A DNA stretch of 64,000 bases from Neoscytalidium dimidiatum (GCA_037367355.1 CM074700.1:1364001-1428000), one strand, 5' to 3'. Positions 11,590-23,567 are shown, numbered from the stretch's first letter. The notes: a model not told the origin generated them from the sequence alone. Made by a program: numbers and translations.

Positions 11590-13139
11590 GGCGAAAGGGG
11601 AAAGCGGACGTGTTCGGGCGGGAGGGCAAGCTTATAACGGCAGTAGCAGAAAGCTGATGGAGAGCGCGGGCCCGTTCACAGCGACAGGGTTGGTCTGCGA
11701 CTGGAGGTGATGACGGCGGCCACGGCGCGTCGGAGAGCGCTGAATGGGCAGAGGGCGCGAGGATCTGTTCTGTGCTCTGGTCGGGGTTTCAGCCGTGCAA
11801 GTGCTCGAAGAGAAAGGCCCGGCAGCACGCGCTAGCCGGGGTGCCCCACGTGCAACTTGGTGCGTCGCGTCCTTCTGGGAGTAAGGCTGAGGGCTGTACA
11901 TGGCTCCGCCTGAGCCTGCGACGCTGACCGGCAAAAGGGGGAGTAGGTTGAAACGCCCAAGAGCCTACCTGCGGGGATCAGGCCCAGCCACCCACTGCGC
12001 CAGACGCGCACGCCGGCTCGCAACGGCAGTCGCAATAATGACTGATACTTTGCACCGCACCAGACAAGCTGCTGCCGCAATCGTCTCGCGCGCAAGGCTA
12101 ACCCGTCGCCGCCCAAATTGCGAGCGGCTGTCCAACGGCGCCCGCTGCCACCGCCGGCACGTGTTACATCATACCACTCGCATGTCCTCATGATCTTCCC
12201 TCGCCTGCCCGGCGCCATCTTGGGCGCTACACGAGGTCGCGCGTTGGCCCGCCCGCCGTCCTGCGGCATCAAAAGCAGCGTCCTTGGCCGGCCCAGCGCG
12301 TCCCTGCGCCACGCATGAACAGATCATCCCCCATCCCGGTCCTTAGCATAGGGCGACTAGGATGGCCCGTCTGCCCGTCATCCACCGACACGGCATCTCA
12401 CAACCTTCAGGCACGCTTCACTGCATCCCTGCTGGCCCAGATCTCACCAGATCTTCGACAGCACCCGTGCTGCCCACGTTGTGTATTGTATGGCATTGAA
12501 CTCAGATTAAATGCATGCTAGCCAACCGCAATGGACACCTCACCGTAAGCCACCACCTGTATAAGAGCTGAGGAATGAAAAAAAAAAAAAGGTACTAAGA
12601 ACATCTCTTGGGAGAAAAAAGATTGCCGAACCGTCCGGGAAAAGAGCACTTCTCGACCGAAAGAGCGAGGGATATCGGTGCCCGTTGCCTTGCGCCGTGG
12701 TGAAAAGAATCCCGTGCGCGCACGCTTGGAGGGTTCGGATGATGGTAGTTGAAGGTACAGGGAATCGCAGCTTTTATTCCAAAGCAGAAAAAGTTTTAAG
12801 GAAAAAGCGTACCGTCGCTACTAAACAGCGTGGGCCGAAACCACCGACCCGACCCAGACGTCCCACCCGTGTCGAAGAGAAAAGGGAAAAAAAATTAGAG
12901 CCGTTTAGGAGTGTACAAGCCGAGACCAGTATGCTCGCCAGTTACTCGTTTGTAATATCGTGCGTAATAAGAGAGAGAGAGAGAGAGAGAGAGAGCAGCC
13001 GCTTATGATACACACAAAGTATGTTAGCGAGCCCCCTCGATGTGTGGTGCGTGAGCGCAGGTGGGTGAGCCACTGTCGGGCTCGCTAATGCCCGGGGTAT
13101 TTGGCGCCCGCGTCAATCGTCGTCTGGGGATAAGACGTT
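11590..13139. other. Upstream region of the phosducin-like gene
   Basis: A 1.55 kb gap between two minus-strand genes: G-beta 3' flank on the right and phosducin-like promoter on the left. It holds a (GA)n tract at 12971-12995 and A runs near 12578. No coding gene seen. Confidence 0.55.
12971..12995. repeat. (GA)n dinucleotide repeat
   Basis: About twelve perfect GA units in the region 3' of the G-beta gene. Confidence 0.95.
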
Positions 13140-14465
13140 TTACGCCCAGATGCGGAGCTGAGGAGGCAAGGTTAGTCATGTTGTACGCTCCATATAAAGA
13201 ATCGACCGGTGCTCACCATTGAATCCCAAGAGCCCGTGCAAAGACTCATAGCGTCATTGCTAACACCCAAGCAAGAAACACGATTGTCATGGCCTTGCAA
13301 GGTTCCAACCTTCTCACCACGCAGAACGTCCCACACCTGAAACGGAGTTAGCGTCCGAACTACACCGACGTTAAGTCTTGAGTTTATACTGACCTTGCAC
13401 TCGAAGTCATCGTAGCCAGCAAAAAGCAGTCTGCCGGAGACGGAAAAGGCAACCGATGTGATTCCACACACGGGCTCGCCGATCTGAAACATGTGTCAGC
13501 GCTTTCCGGACGGATTCGGTGCCCGATCCGGCACGAGTAGGCGAGGATCCAATCTTACGGTGTAGCTCTGCAGTTCTCTGTCGGCGCGAATGTCAAAGAG
13601 ACGGCAGGATGCATCGTCGGAACCGGTACCGAAGGCGTTACCGTTGGGGAAGTACTGGATGGCGTTGATATCGGAGTCGTGTGCTGCAAATGTCTGGACA
13701 CACTTTTGCTGGCGGATATCCCAAAGCTTGGCGAAAGCATCGCAAGCGCCGGAAACGAACTGGTTGTTGTCGAGTGGGTTGATAGACAAACTCATGACAT
13801 CGCCAAGATGGTCGGCGAACTCGTGAATTTTCGAGCCGGTTTCCAAATCCCAAAGAACACAAGTCATATCGCCAGACGAGGTAAGGATACGGCGGTCGCT
13901 GATGAATCGACAGCAACTGAGATAGCCAGAGTGGCCGGAGAGCTCACGCGCGACGCGGGTAGGTCCTTCCCGGGCAGAGAGGTTGTAGATGGAGCAGATG
14001 TTGTCAAGACCACCGCAGGCAACGAAATTGCCACTAGGAGAATAAGCGCAAGTCATCACCCATGACGAGCGCAGCGGGATAGCGTGGACCTTGTTAGTAG
14101 TATAGGCGTCCCAAATGATGAGCTTGCCGTCTTGCGACGCGGAAACAAGGTGCCTGCGGTCCGTCGACCAGTGCATGGCGTAGATTTTGGCCAAGTGCCC
14201 CTTCAAGGTTCGCTTGGTCTTCATCGTCAGCCGCGGCAGCTGCTCAACGCGCTGGCGGGCGACATCGCGAACTGCGGATTTGGTCAGCATGGGCTGGTGG
14301 CAGAGGCCATTGGCGGCGCGCGGCGGGCGCGGGCGAGAGTGAGCACGTACGAGTAGTGTCGGCGAGCTCATCCTTCTTCCGCTTTATCCGGTCCTTGAGA
14401 GCCTCCGCATCGCGCCGTGCGATCTGAATCTTCTGTTGAATGCTCTCAGCATTCAGGTCGGCCAT
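13140..14465 (-). CDS. sfaD: Heterotrimeric G-protein beta subunit
   Basis: WD40 propeller subunit that pairs with G-gamma to control growth, mating and development signalling in filamentous fungi (SfaD/GNB-1 type). The start at 14465 gives [19 protein letters not shown], the N-terminal coiled-coil helix that binds G-gamma. Seven blades follow, with typical pieces [101 protein letters not shown] and [15 protein letters not shown]. The last exon, 13140-13157, encodes only LRIWA and follows a donor at 13216. About 350 residues, normal for G-beta. Introns also lie near 14365, 13555-13500 and 13395-13335. The gene is divergent from the deaminase-like gene to the right. The symbol follows the Aspergillus orthologue. 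Confidence 0.95.
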
Positions 14466-15222
14466 TGCGAGAGGCAGGTGCTGGCGTGGAGAGGGAGGTC
14501 AGGAGGGATGTAGGCGGCGGAGAGTGCGACGAGGCAGGAAGATCCAGGGGCGGTTTGCGACGGGCGGGCTGCGATGCGGGCGGAGCGAGTGAATGAGCGA
14601 CTGGAGGTGGTAGAGCGTCCGCCAACCCGTTCTCGAGCGCGATGCAGATGCCGGTGTGCCCTGGTGGTTGACGAGACTGGAGCTGTGGGCAAGCAAGGAA
14701 GGTTGGAGTTGAATCGAAGGGAGAGCGGCCGGCCGGAGGGTGCAGGTCGAGCGTCTGCTGCTTACCGTTCCTAGAAGCGCGCTAGGTCGGCGCCCCCTAA
14801 TTATTAACTACGCGAGAGTCGACGCTCCCGCGCTCTCTCACTTTATTCAGAACAGCAGGCCACCGCCCGCCAGCAACAGCAGCTGGAGCGCAGCAGACCG
14901 GCAGTGCGACCGCTGCGGTGCGCGCGCCATATGCAGCACCTCGTCCGCAGGCACTCGAGGGGAGCCGGGGCGCGCGGCAGCAGCTGGGAGCTGCAATGCC
15001 GGCCTCGACAGCGGTGGCGCTAACGCAGCCAGAGTGGAACCCAGCCGCCGCGTTCAGCAGCAGCCCACTCGCTGATTTTCTCCCGGCCGTCGATCTCTCT
15101 ACGCGGCACCGTATCCGCATTCCACCTTCGCCGAACCTCCAATTTCGAAGCCAATCGCGCTGCTCGCCGCCAGCCCGTCCCCTCCGCTCCTGTGCTCTCG
15201 CATCCTCGCGCCCTCGCCCGCC
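14466..15222. other. Divergent promoter region, G-beta / deaminase
   Basis: GC-rich 0.76 kb between two genes read outwards. No conserved gene seen, so it probably carries both promoters and leaders. Confidence 0.6.
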
Positions 15223-16942
15223 ATGGACCAGTCCGCCGCCCGCCTGTTCGCCAAGGCCCTTCCCAAGGTTGAGGTACGCAACGGGGGCCCAAAGCCCAGC
15301 CGCAACCCGCCAGCGGCCCAGCGGAATCGCCCACCCGCTCCGGCTCCCTCGGGCTGACCTGTTCGCCGCCAGCTCCATGCACACCTTAGCGGAAGCATTG
15401 ATCGCGACTGTCTGCACGACATCTGGCTGCAGAGGAAGCAGGCCGACGAGACCTTCGACCTGCAGGATCCGCTCGACGCCATTCCCAAAGGCAAGGTTGA
15501 CTACGACTTAAACACGTGAGCCGCCCTTCCTGTCCCCTCCCGAGGTCCAAAGAGCTTTTACGCGGCAGCACGGGGCCTTCCAAAACTCCGAGCTTGGAAA
15601 TCTTCATCAGTAGCATGTTACACGAGCATAGCACATCCGGGGATGCGCTTGTATGAGCAGGACCCAAGAATAGACCCTTCTGTCAGACCCCGCACCAGGA
15701 ACCGAGAGGCCCTGCGCGCACATGGGCGCATCGGGGCTTGAAGTAGGCCAGAGAAGCGAGCACAGTGCCATCGCACCAACCTGAATAAGTCTCAAGGATA
15801 TTTTTGTCGACCGAAACTCACTTTCCTCCCACAAAGTTCCTGCTCAATTGCATTTGGATATTCGTGTCTCATCCCGTGCTGGACGATGTACTTGCGAATT
15901 GACTGTCCTGCAACACGCGCTTAGCTCAAGAATTTTTTTTCTTTAACGGTATTCAGCCAGCTGACCAGTCTGTTCAGTTTCTTCCCGCTTTTCTCTTCAT
16001 ATATCTACCGCTTGTGTAGTGATCTGAAAAGCATCAAGTACGGCTCGAATAATCCCGCTTTCTTCCGCGAGTAGCAGCTCACAGCTCAGGTATTCGACCT
16101 TCTCAGTTCTTGAATCGTTTCGTCAGGATAATGTTGTTCATTTGGAGCTTCGGACGACGCCACGTGCCATTCCTGAACAGGGCATCTCGAAAAAGCGGTA
16201 TGTCGAGGCCATTCTGGACTGCATCCAGGAGCACAACTCCCGCCCTGCGAATCCGATGCGTTCCAGCTTAATCCTGTCTGTGGACCGCCGGAACACCTCG
16301 GCCGAAGCCGAGGAGGTTGTCAGTCTAGCTATGTCTCTCCAACCCAGAGGAGTCGTGGGAGTCGATTTGTGTGGAGATCCCGCTAGAGGCGATGTGCGCA
16401 CATTCTCCGGAGCATTCACCAAGGCCAAGGCTACTGGTATGAAAATCACAGTTCATTTTGCAGAGGCAGCTTCCTCTTCTACGGACGAGGAGCTTTGGAC
16501 TCTGCTCAGTTGGCAGCCTGACCGACTCGGGCATGTCGTACACGTGAAGGAAAAGATTCGCCAGGAGATTGTGAAGCGAAAGATCGGCGTTGAGCTATGC
16601 ATCAGCTGTAACGTGCATGCGAAGATGATAACCGGAAGCTTCCAGGATCACCACTTTGGGTGGTGGAGGGATTCCGGGGTTGCGGTGGCGCTATCAGTGA
16701 GTGAGTTGGTCCGGTCTGAGTTAAGCAGCACTGACAGAACGCAATCGAAGACGGATGATGTTGGAGTTTTCTGCAGTCCCCTTTCCGAAGAGTACTACCT
16801 AGCCATCACGCATTTCAACCTATCTCGAGAAGAGGTCAAGAGACTGTGTGAAGGTGTGTTGGAAACCGTCTTTGCGGACACGAGCGAGAAAGCTCGGCTG
16901 AGGGAACTGTACGCAAGCTGGGACGGATGGATGACATTGTGA
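15223..16942 (+). CDS. Adenosine deaminase-like protein (ADAL/N6-methyl-AMP deaminase type)
   Basis: Metal-dependent purine deaminase; the ADAL branch is known to act on N6-methyl-AMP in plants and humans. Exons: 15223-15273, 15373-15515, 15969-16037, 16090-16696 and 16751-16942. They join in frame as KVE-LHAHLSGSI (HxH zinc ligands), FFPLFSSYIYRLC, VLESFRQDNVVHLELRTTPR, VGVDLCGDP, KITVHFAEA (zinc His), RLGHVVHV (catalytic His) and LS-TDDVGVFCSPLSEEY (active-site Asp pair). All metal and catalytic residues are present. The last intron, 16697-16750, is 54 nt with no in-frame stop, so retention would add 18 residues just before TDDVG; family alignment says it is removed. About 353 residues, normal for ADAL. 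Confidence 0.92.
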
Positions 16943-17593
16943 TTTTGGTGGGAGATAATGAATTATGAAAAGACCAGCATGCTATCCGGATATGAGGTGA
17001 ATAGAGACCGTAATTCGAAGACATCACATCAGATAGAAAAGAAAATTGTGCAGTCATGATCGAAAGAATGACCAGCATTGTCCTTGTACTATGGGGGCCT
17101 TCGAAAACGCAAGCTATGTGGTAAATAAGCAGAATTGCCGCTAGTTGCAGATCATTGAAGAGAAAACTCACGCCTATGAATGAAACAAGACCCCAATTTC
17201 AGTTACTCAGCACCCACATGAGCGTTCCTCCACGACTCTGGTCTTGCACAGAATGAATGTTTCGATACGATATGAGACCTTACCTGGCGTGCACGCATTC
17301 CACCTAAGGCAGGATGCAGGGTGTGTGTGTTTTAGAAACACGAGCACAAATCTCCCCTTCCGGACTAGCACTCACGGGACCGCGCGCACGCGTGCAGATG
17401 ACGCGGAATTGCCGCCGAAGTCCTCGTCCACACTATGACGAACTTGCACCCCACCGTAGCGCTGTACCAACACCGCCCTCCTACACTTGACGACTGGTCC
17501 GATTTTCCTAGATTTACGAACGTATAGACGCCTGCCATACCTCAAAAGCCTCATTCATTTGTCTGGCCCCGCCACTCGCAGGGCACCGGCCGC
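16943..17593. other. Intergenic, no gene seen
   Basis: Tandem gap between two plus-strand genes; 3' flank of the deaminase and promoter of the DUF4211 gene. Nothing else recognised. Confidence 0.6.
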
Positions 17594-19992
17594 ATGAGCT
17601 CCAAACGATCAACGCGTCATAAGCCACGACAGACTCGCCTCAACTTCACTCCCATACACTCCTCCTCACCTTCCGCCGCAGGCCTATCTCCCGATGTACG
17701 CAATCGTGCTGCTGCCATAAACTACATTGGATCGCCGAGCTCGGCGAAGAGACGCAGGACAACTGGGGAGGCCGATAAAATGAGAGGTACGTCTATAACC
17801 AGATATCCTTTTGTTAGAATACCCAAAGATCGTGGATATTCATCGGAGAGGGACTTGTTCAAGTCAGATGGGGTACCTTTCTGGGGTTGTCGCACGGGCG
17901 CCTCTATGGTTATCCTAGCTTCATTGGTCGGCCGCGACACCGCAGTAGTTCGACCTTCAGTGCTGTAACCATCCTAAATTGACAGATTTTCTGACTACGG
18001 ATCCGCAGGCGCTGACAGATCTGCTGAATCAACCTCCGAACTACCCTCACAGCTACATTATTCTGCAGCTTCCGCCACGATGACGCCGCAAATCAAGCGT
18101 GAACTAGGCCACGCTGATTCCAGCAGTGAAAGCAACGAAATCCCAGTCCTAAATTCACAAAGAAGCCGCGCCACTTTTCTGAATAGTGGCAGGAAAGGGA
18201 ACCGGAGCGAAGCCGTCTCGGGTCAGCCCCGTCAGGCAATACCCATTATCAAGAAAGAAGAAAGGGGCTCTTCTGCTGGCGCGCCTGAAAGTGGAAGCTC
18301 ATCGGAAGATATCCCTGCACGCAAGCGGATGAAACAGGCTACGCCAAGATCTACCTTGAAATCCAAAATAGGCTTATCACCTGAGATATCGGAACCGCTG
18401 AACAGGCGCCAAATGAGGTTATCTAGGCAGAATGGACGTTTCAGGAGTACCGTAGGCTCTAGCGAAGATGATACAGCAAGTCTTGAGGTGGTGCAGAAGT
18501 CGTCAAGGGCTCTGAGTCGCGATTCTGACTTTGGTGAGCCGGAGTCTAGTGGTGATGAAGCTCTCGCCTCATCACCCGGATTCCTGTCCAAGAAGAGGAG
18601 GGTTAAGAAGGCTGTCGAAGTTTACAGCGAAGACGAGGAAAGTGAAGAAGATCTGCCAGTGTCTACAAGGAAAAGAAGGGCACCTCCCATCTCTGAAAGT
18701 GATGATGAAGCAGTCGAGCAAAGAACACGCAGAAAATCACCTTCCGCCCTTAGGCAAGAGCAAGAAGACTTAGCAGAGGATCTTGAATTCCTTGGTCCTT
18801 CTCCTCGGAAGCTTAATATTCCACGCCATCCTAGGAGCATACCACAGACTACGAATGCACGACAGAGAGCATTGGAAGAGCTCAAACGTCGCCGCGCTGG
18901 AGAGAAAGACGTCCCTTTAGGAGGAGCAAAACAACCTCATCCAAGGCGTCGCCGTGCTCTGTATGACACGGAGTCAGAATCGGAGTCAGATCTTGAGTCT
19001 ACCCAACGGGAAGAAGGAGACAGCGATGTAGACGGGCTCTCGGATGATCTCCGCAGCACCGTTCGCCAAGCAACAACCTTGGACATGTTCCAAGAAGATG
19101 ATGAGGACGAGGACTTTGTCATAGAGGACGACGAAGAGACGCTTGGCGTTCCAGACGATGATGCCAGAGTGCCTCTTGCATTCAGCAGCATAAGTCTACT
19201 GAAAACAAAGGACCTCTTCAAATATGCCGTGGAGTGGATGGTTCAGAAGAAGTTGAACCCTGGATTCGCCAAAGATGACGAAATCTACCAGATCACGTTC
19301 AAAAAACTGGACGATGAAGTTAGAGGTTTGGCAGGCTCGAAGTTCACGTCGTCCGCGTGGACGAGGGACTTTACGAGGGCGCTCCATGCCCGCCCACGTA
19401 TAGATGTGGTCCAGATCAGCGCTACATCAAGGCTCACGCTGGAGAACCACTGCGGCGCATGCAATCGTCGTTCTCACCCTGCTACCTGGGATATCCAATT
19501 CTCAGGCAAAGCTTATAGAGGTGACACGCTCTCTGATGTGGAAGAAGACTCGTCTGAGTCTGAGGAACTTGACGGTGAAGGCTCCGAGGACGGGCGTTCT
19601 GTCGACGCCAGCGGTCATCTCATACCTCCGCAAGACACAATCTTCCACGTTGGAGTCTTCTGTAAAAACAACGCAGAGACGGCTCATACACTCGCGCATT
19701 GGCGCTGGCATCTTTACGATTGGGTAAAAGACTACCTTAAATCCCGTGGCCATCTCGATCCCGCAAAGATCGTCGAGCGCGATGGATGGAAGACGAAGAA
19801 GAAGACGAAGTATGCGAACAAGGTAGTGGACGAGATGCAAGAAAGCGGTGAGATCAAACGTCTTCACCAGGACTTCAGAGCTACCATCAACACTGCTAGG
19901 GAAGCTAAAGTGAGCTCACAAAATGCCCCCGGAATGCATTGAGCCTGCACTAATCTGTGTTGCAGCAATCTGGCTGGCATCGACACTCTTGA
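17594..19992 (+). CDS. DUF4211 domain nuclear protein
   Basis: Three exons, 17594-17786, 18009-19909 and 19966-19992, join in frame to 706 residues; the second uses the CCGCAG acceptor because the earlier TTGACAG would lead to a stop. The N-terminal start SSKRSTRHKPRQTRLNF resembles the basic opening of this fungal family. The middle is very rich in Ser, Glu, Asp and basic KKRRVKK/RKRRAP patches, fitting a nuclear disordered region. The conserved C-terminal domain spans about 350-560: FVIEDDEETLG, LFKYAVEWMVQKKLNP, CGACNRRSHPATW (a CxxC pair) and FHVGVFCKNNAETAH with the ending HWRWHLYDWVKDYL. The last exon gives QSGWHRHS. The domain is known only as DUF4211; function is unknown, with a chromatin role only a guess. 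Confidence 0.85.
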
Positions 19993-20559
19993 AGAGTCGA
20001 TGCCCACATTATCCTCCCCCCCTTGAGGCACAGCGACGCCGAGTCTGTTGTCTCGTATCTCCTAGGTTCGTCTCGAGTTGACACATTACCATTTTGGATA
20101 AAACTCCTTTGGGCATCCAAATTCAAGGCGAATGGTACATGTAGAAAGCGCTAGTGCTTGTCTGGTTGGCTTATTGATTAGTCGAGCCCTCAGTCTTTGT
20201 GTCCATCAACTCGGTGATATATTGTAGCGGAATTTTCTCTAATGATCACTAGGCGCCTTATAGCGTTCTTTCCTCTCTATCAACGATTTCCCTGCTCCAC
20301 TCCCGCTCGTTATTCTGAGGATACCTTCCGTCACCTTTTCTCCTTCATTCCCACCGGGTTACCCCCCCCCCCCCCCCTCTCTCCTTTTTCTTTCGGGAGA
20401 GCCATGAATACATAAGGTATGAGAGATTAACCTTTGATTACCTATGCCAACTCAAGACGAAGATCCTGCCGTTGAGCCATGGTACCTTGTATTCTCAAGT
20501 CAGAAGACTTCGAAAGGAGAATTCCATCGTGATGGCGCGGTCTATATTCCCCTTCCGCT
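19993..20559. other. Convergent 3' flanks with poly-C tract
   Basis: Lies between the DUF4211 gene and Apc13, which converge. It holds a 16-nt C run at 20362-20377. It may also hold the last exon of Apc13 (see that entry). Otherwise nothing recognised. Confidence 0.55.
20362..20377. repeat. Poly-C homopolymer
   Basis: Sixteen consecutive C on the plus strand; a likely place for length errors or polymorphism. Confidence 0.9.
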
Positions 20560-21056
20560 TCATCGTGGCAGCCCGCTTCCAGCGCTTCCTCCCGCTGCGG
20601 CGCCCTCCCCACTCCCACTTCCCCTTGTCCTGATGGCCAGGCTGACTTTGACCGGCTCAGTAGGGCCGCGGTGCAGTAGCTCATCCAAACCTAGGTCGCG
20701 CCATGCCGGCTGGCGCTGCTTCTGGGTAGCGCGCTGAATGCCAAAAGCGGCGTGCTGGTCGGGCACAACGTCGTCTTCGTCTTCTGGATTGATTGGCTGG
20801 TGCTGCGGAGGCACGTAGATCTCTTCGGGCAGCAGTGGCGTGCGCGTGAACTCCTCGAAGAGATCCGCGAAGCGAGACTGCGGTAGATGAAGGTAGGTGC
20901 GGGATGAGTCTCGTGACTGTTTAGAAGTTTACGGATTAGCAGGGGGAGGTGGTGATGAGCACGAGGTTTCTTTTTCGCGAAGAAGAGTACTTCGCGAACG
21001 TGATGATGACTACTAGACGAGAGGGCTTGGGGCGACTTTGGATAAGGCCATACCAT
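20560..21056 (-). CDS. Anaphase-promoting complex subunit Apc13
   Basis: Small subunit that stabilises the TPR arm of the APC/C ubiquitin ligase. The best model has the start ATG at 21056-21054 directly followed by a GTATGG donor; the intron 20917-21053 ends in AAACAG, and the next exon reads SRDSSRTYLHLPQSRFADLF. The family pattern is then clear: LPEEIYVPP, a proline and Glu/Asp spacer (NPEDEDDVVPDQHAAFG) and the terminal WRDLGLDELL helix, matching the Apc13 layout of LPxEDxxxP...WxDLxLxxL. The C-terminus is uncertain. Reading on gives a Gly/Ser tail stopping at 20560. Alternatively a donor at 20646 (GTCAGC) or 20625-20610 (GTGGGA) could join an acceptor at 20486, ending near 20438. Family identification is by motif only. 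Confidence 0.72.
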
Positions 21057-22255
21057 GGTGGATGGTGTGAGATCGGGACGCAACAGGCGTTTCCAAACGG
21101 CGAGTGGCTGCTGGCGGGTGTACAGGAGGTGGCGGAGATCGTTTCGTGCCTTAACAAGGAGGTCGGGTGCAGCAGCTGAGTTTTTGCTCGACAGGGAAAG
21201 CGGTAGTCACGAAACGGCGGCTTCGCGGCTTAGACGTGCCGTCTGCGGAAGAGCGGGCGCCAAACGGGGTTTCGCGAGCGTTTTGCTTTCTCGCGACTTT
21301 CAAGGTAGGCCTTGATGCGAATCCTGATGGCCCAGGCAGGCTGTAACTGGATTGTCAGGACTATCCAGAGATAGGCACGGATCAAGGCGGTCTTGAGACT
21401 CATGATGAGTACGCATGTGACTGTGCGGTTGAAATAGAGGCAGACAAGCACTTGAAGGATAGATTGCGGAAGGCAGCGGATGTAGAGGTCTAGTGCTCTT
21501 ATTTGGACAGGACCCCACAGCCACGTCAATCTGGGGCATGGCTGTGGAGCTTGGGAGTAGGAATGGAGGCTCAGCAGTACGCGCAACATCTGCTGACTAG
21601 AGGAAGTAACGAGAGCACTTGGACCTACCGAGCCGGGTTACCCACGGAAAAGACGCGTGCCTTACCGATGTGAGCGCTGAGGACGGCGGAAGGGTCGGAA
21701 TGACGGTGCCGGTTTCCGATCAGCAGGGCAGATGTTGGTCTGAAAGGCTGCTTGACCGTTTGCGAGGTTTCATGCGCAGTGGCCGAATGGTGTTTCGTTG
21801 GTCGTTTACTGCGTTTGTGTTAGCGCGCAGCGGGGCAGAGCGCACATGCGACACATTTGTGGCAGGCCTCATTGCCTCAGCGACAAACTGCGCGCATGGC
21901 TCCTGCCGCCGCCTTTGACGATGCGTATGCCAATGTGGCGCAAATGGACCGGCCGGTCAGCCGTAGCGCCCACATCAGCCATTCCGGCCTTGTGCCCTCG
22001 AGCCACACCTGACACGCCAAGCCTCGGGCCGACCTCGCTTAGAATTCTCGCACTGTGGATAGCGCAAATCGACCCCAACGCGACAAGCAGAAACGACGAC
22101 CTACGAGACGACCACGACGGTAACCCGACCCCTCCGGACGAGCTTCATTCAACGAGTGCGTGTCGTCGCCCGGCGTACTGCTACCACTGCTCACCCAGAC
22201 TGACCATATTTGAACTACAGATACCTTCGTCCTCCGACACCGACAACTCGCAATC
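21057..22255. other. Divergent promoter region, Apc13 / RPS29
   Basis: 1.2 kb between two genes read outwards. Frames of up to 119 codons on the minus strand (21230-21589) have some hydrophobic runs but no family motif; I take them as chance frames. Confidence 0.5.
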
Positions 22256-22717
22256 ATGGCCCACGAGACCGTCTACTTCTCCCGTCCCCGTACCTACGGC
22301 AAGGGCTCCCGCGGCTGGTACGTCTCACACGCACAAGGAATAATTTATCCAAAAGGGGACAGAGGTTGTCTTATATGCTCGACCCGAAGCGGGGGAAGAA
22401 GAGCACCTTGATGGAAGCGATGGAGATACGGTGATGGAGCCCCGTTGAATCGTTCGCTGACGGCATACCCTTTTAGCCGCGTTTGCACCCACAAGGCCGG
22501 TCTGATCCGCAAGTACGGCTTGAACATCTGCCGTCAGTGCTTCCGTGAGAAGTCCAATGACATTGGCTTTGTCAAGGTACGGATTTACGACTCCTGTTCA
22601 CCAGCACTACAAAACCCCAGTGGCAAGCGGCTCCTCGGTCAAATCCAGCCATTTTCCGGAGGTTTCGGCTTCGGTCTTATAAGATGGGAGAGCTGACTTG
22701 CGATACAGCACCGGTAA
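22256..22717 (+). CDS. rps29: 40S ribosomal protein S29 (uS14)
   Basis: Zinc-binding small-subunit ribosomal protein. Three exons, 22256-22317, 22477-22576 and 22709-22717, join to 56 residues beginning [20 protein letters not shown]. The CxxC...CxxC zinc motif is seen as CRVC and CRQC, with [15 protein letters not shown] as the family signature. The last exon encodes only His-Arg before the stop, giving the usual ending IGFVKHR. Length and sequence match eukaryotic S29. The three-exon layout with short introns is common for fungal ribosomal genes. Confidence 0.97.
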
Positions 22718-23567
22718 ATTCGTTTCCGGAAGGGGGTCCAGTCATCGGGGGGTTTACTTGGGAACCGGTCATGAACAGCCACAGGCTATAAATCCATACG
22801 CCAGTGTCGCAAAAATGGAGTTCTCTTGCTCTTATGGCCCTTGATTTCAGATCTGCGATACTCGCTTGAATTGCCATACGAGCCACTCCCGCTGCTCTTG
22901 GGATTCCCCCGTTCGTCTCGCTTTTCCACCGCAACATGATCTCACTTAAGTCCCTGCGAAGAGAGCCTGTAGACATAGCTGCGCCACCTACATCCGTTCA
23001 AAAGAAGTGGCATCTCAAAATCCTCCTTGATACTCGAACGAGCAGTTGTCTGACGGATCAAACCTTATTGAGAGAGAATCGAGGCAAACATTCTTCTCAC
23101 ATCAAGTCGAGTCAACGAAACAAAACGAACATCAATCCCGTGTCTCTGGTTGATAGTAATGGTTCCAAAATGAAAGATTATGAGGAGCGGAATTGGTATT
23201 GACAAAAACCAGATATCAACAGCGTCATATACCAGGGACTTCTGTCCTTTGACCCAGCAGGCCATCTTCCCATGACTTGAAAATGCTTAGTGTGCGCACA
23301 CAGGGGGAGCAGTTTTCGCTACTGCCACGTGCGTATCTCAAGCAAATTCCATGCACCAATCTTGCTGCTGCAGTAGCCACGTGATTGGGGTCAAATTGTC
23401 TTCCTTGCACTTACTTCAGTGTGCGCATTGCTTTCCGGATCGAGTCTGTTCCCACATTTGACATTCAGGCCGGCTCCTAGCGCTTCAAGCTGTGTGACCG
23501 TCAATCGATTGACCAAGTCCAGAACACAGCACAAAGTGAGGCGCGCAAGGTTTAGCACTCGTCATCA
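22718..23567. other. Intergenic, no gene seen
   Basis: Somewhat AT-richer stretch between RPS29 and the next plus-strand frame. Only chance frames under 100 codons. Confidence 0.55.

Noticed and set aside
10951..11637. 228-codon plus-strand open frame
   Set aside because: It is the antisense of the phosducin-like gene, whose family match on the minus strand is clear.
21230..21589. 119-codon minus-strand frame with hydrophobic runs
   Set aside because: No splice join to Apc13, no family match; hydrophobicity alone is not enough.
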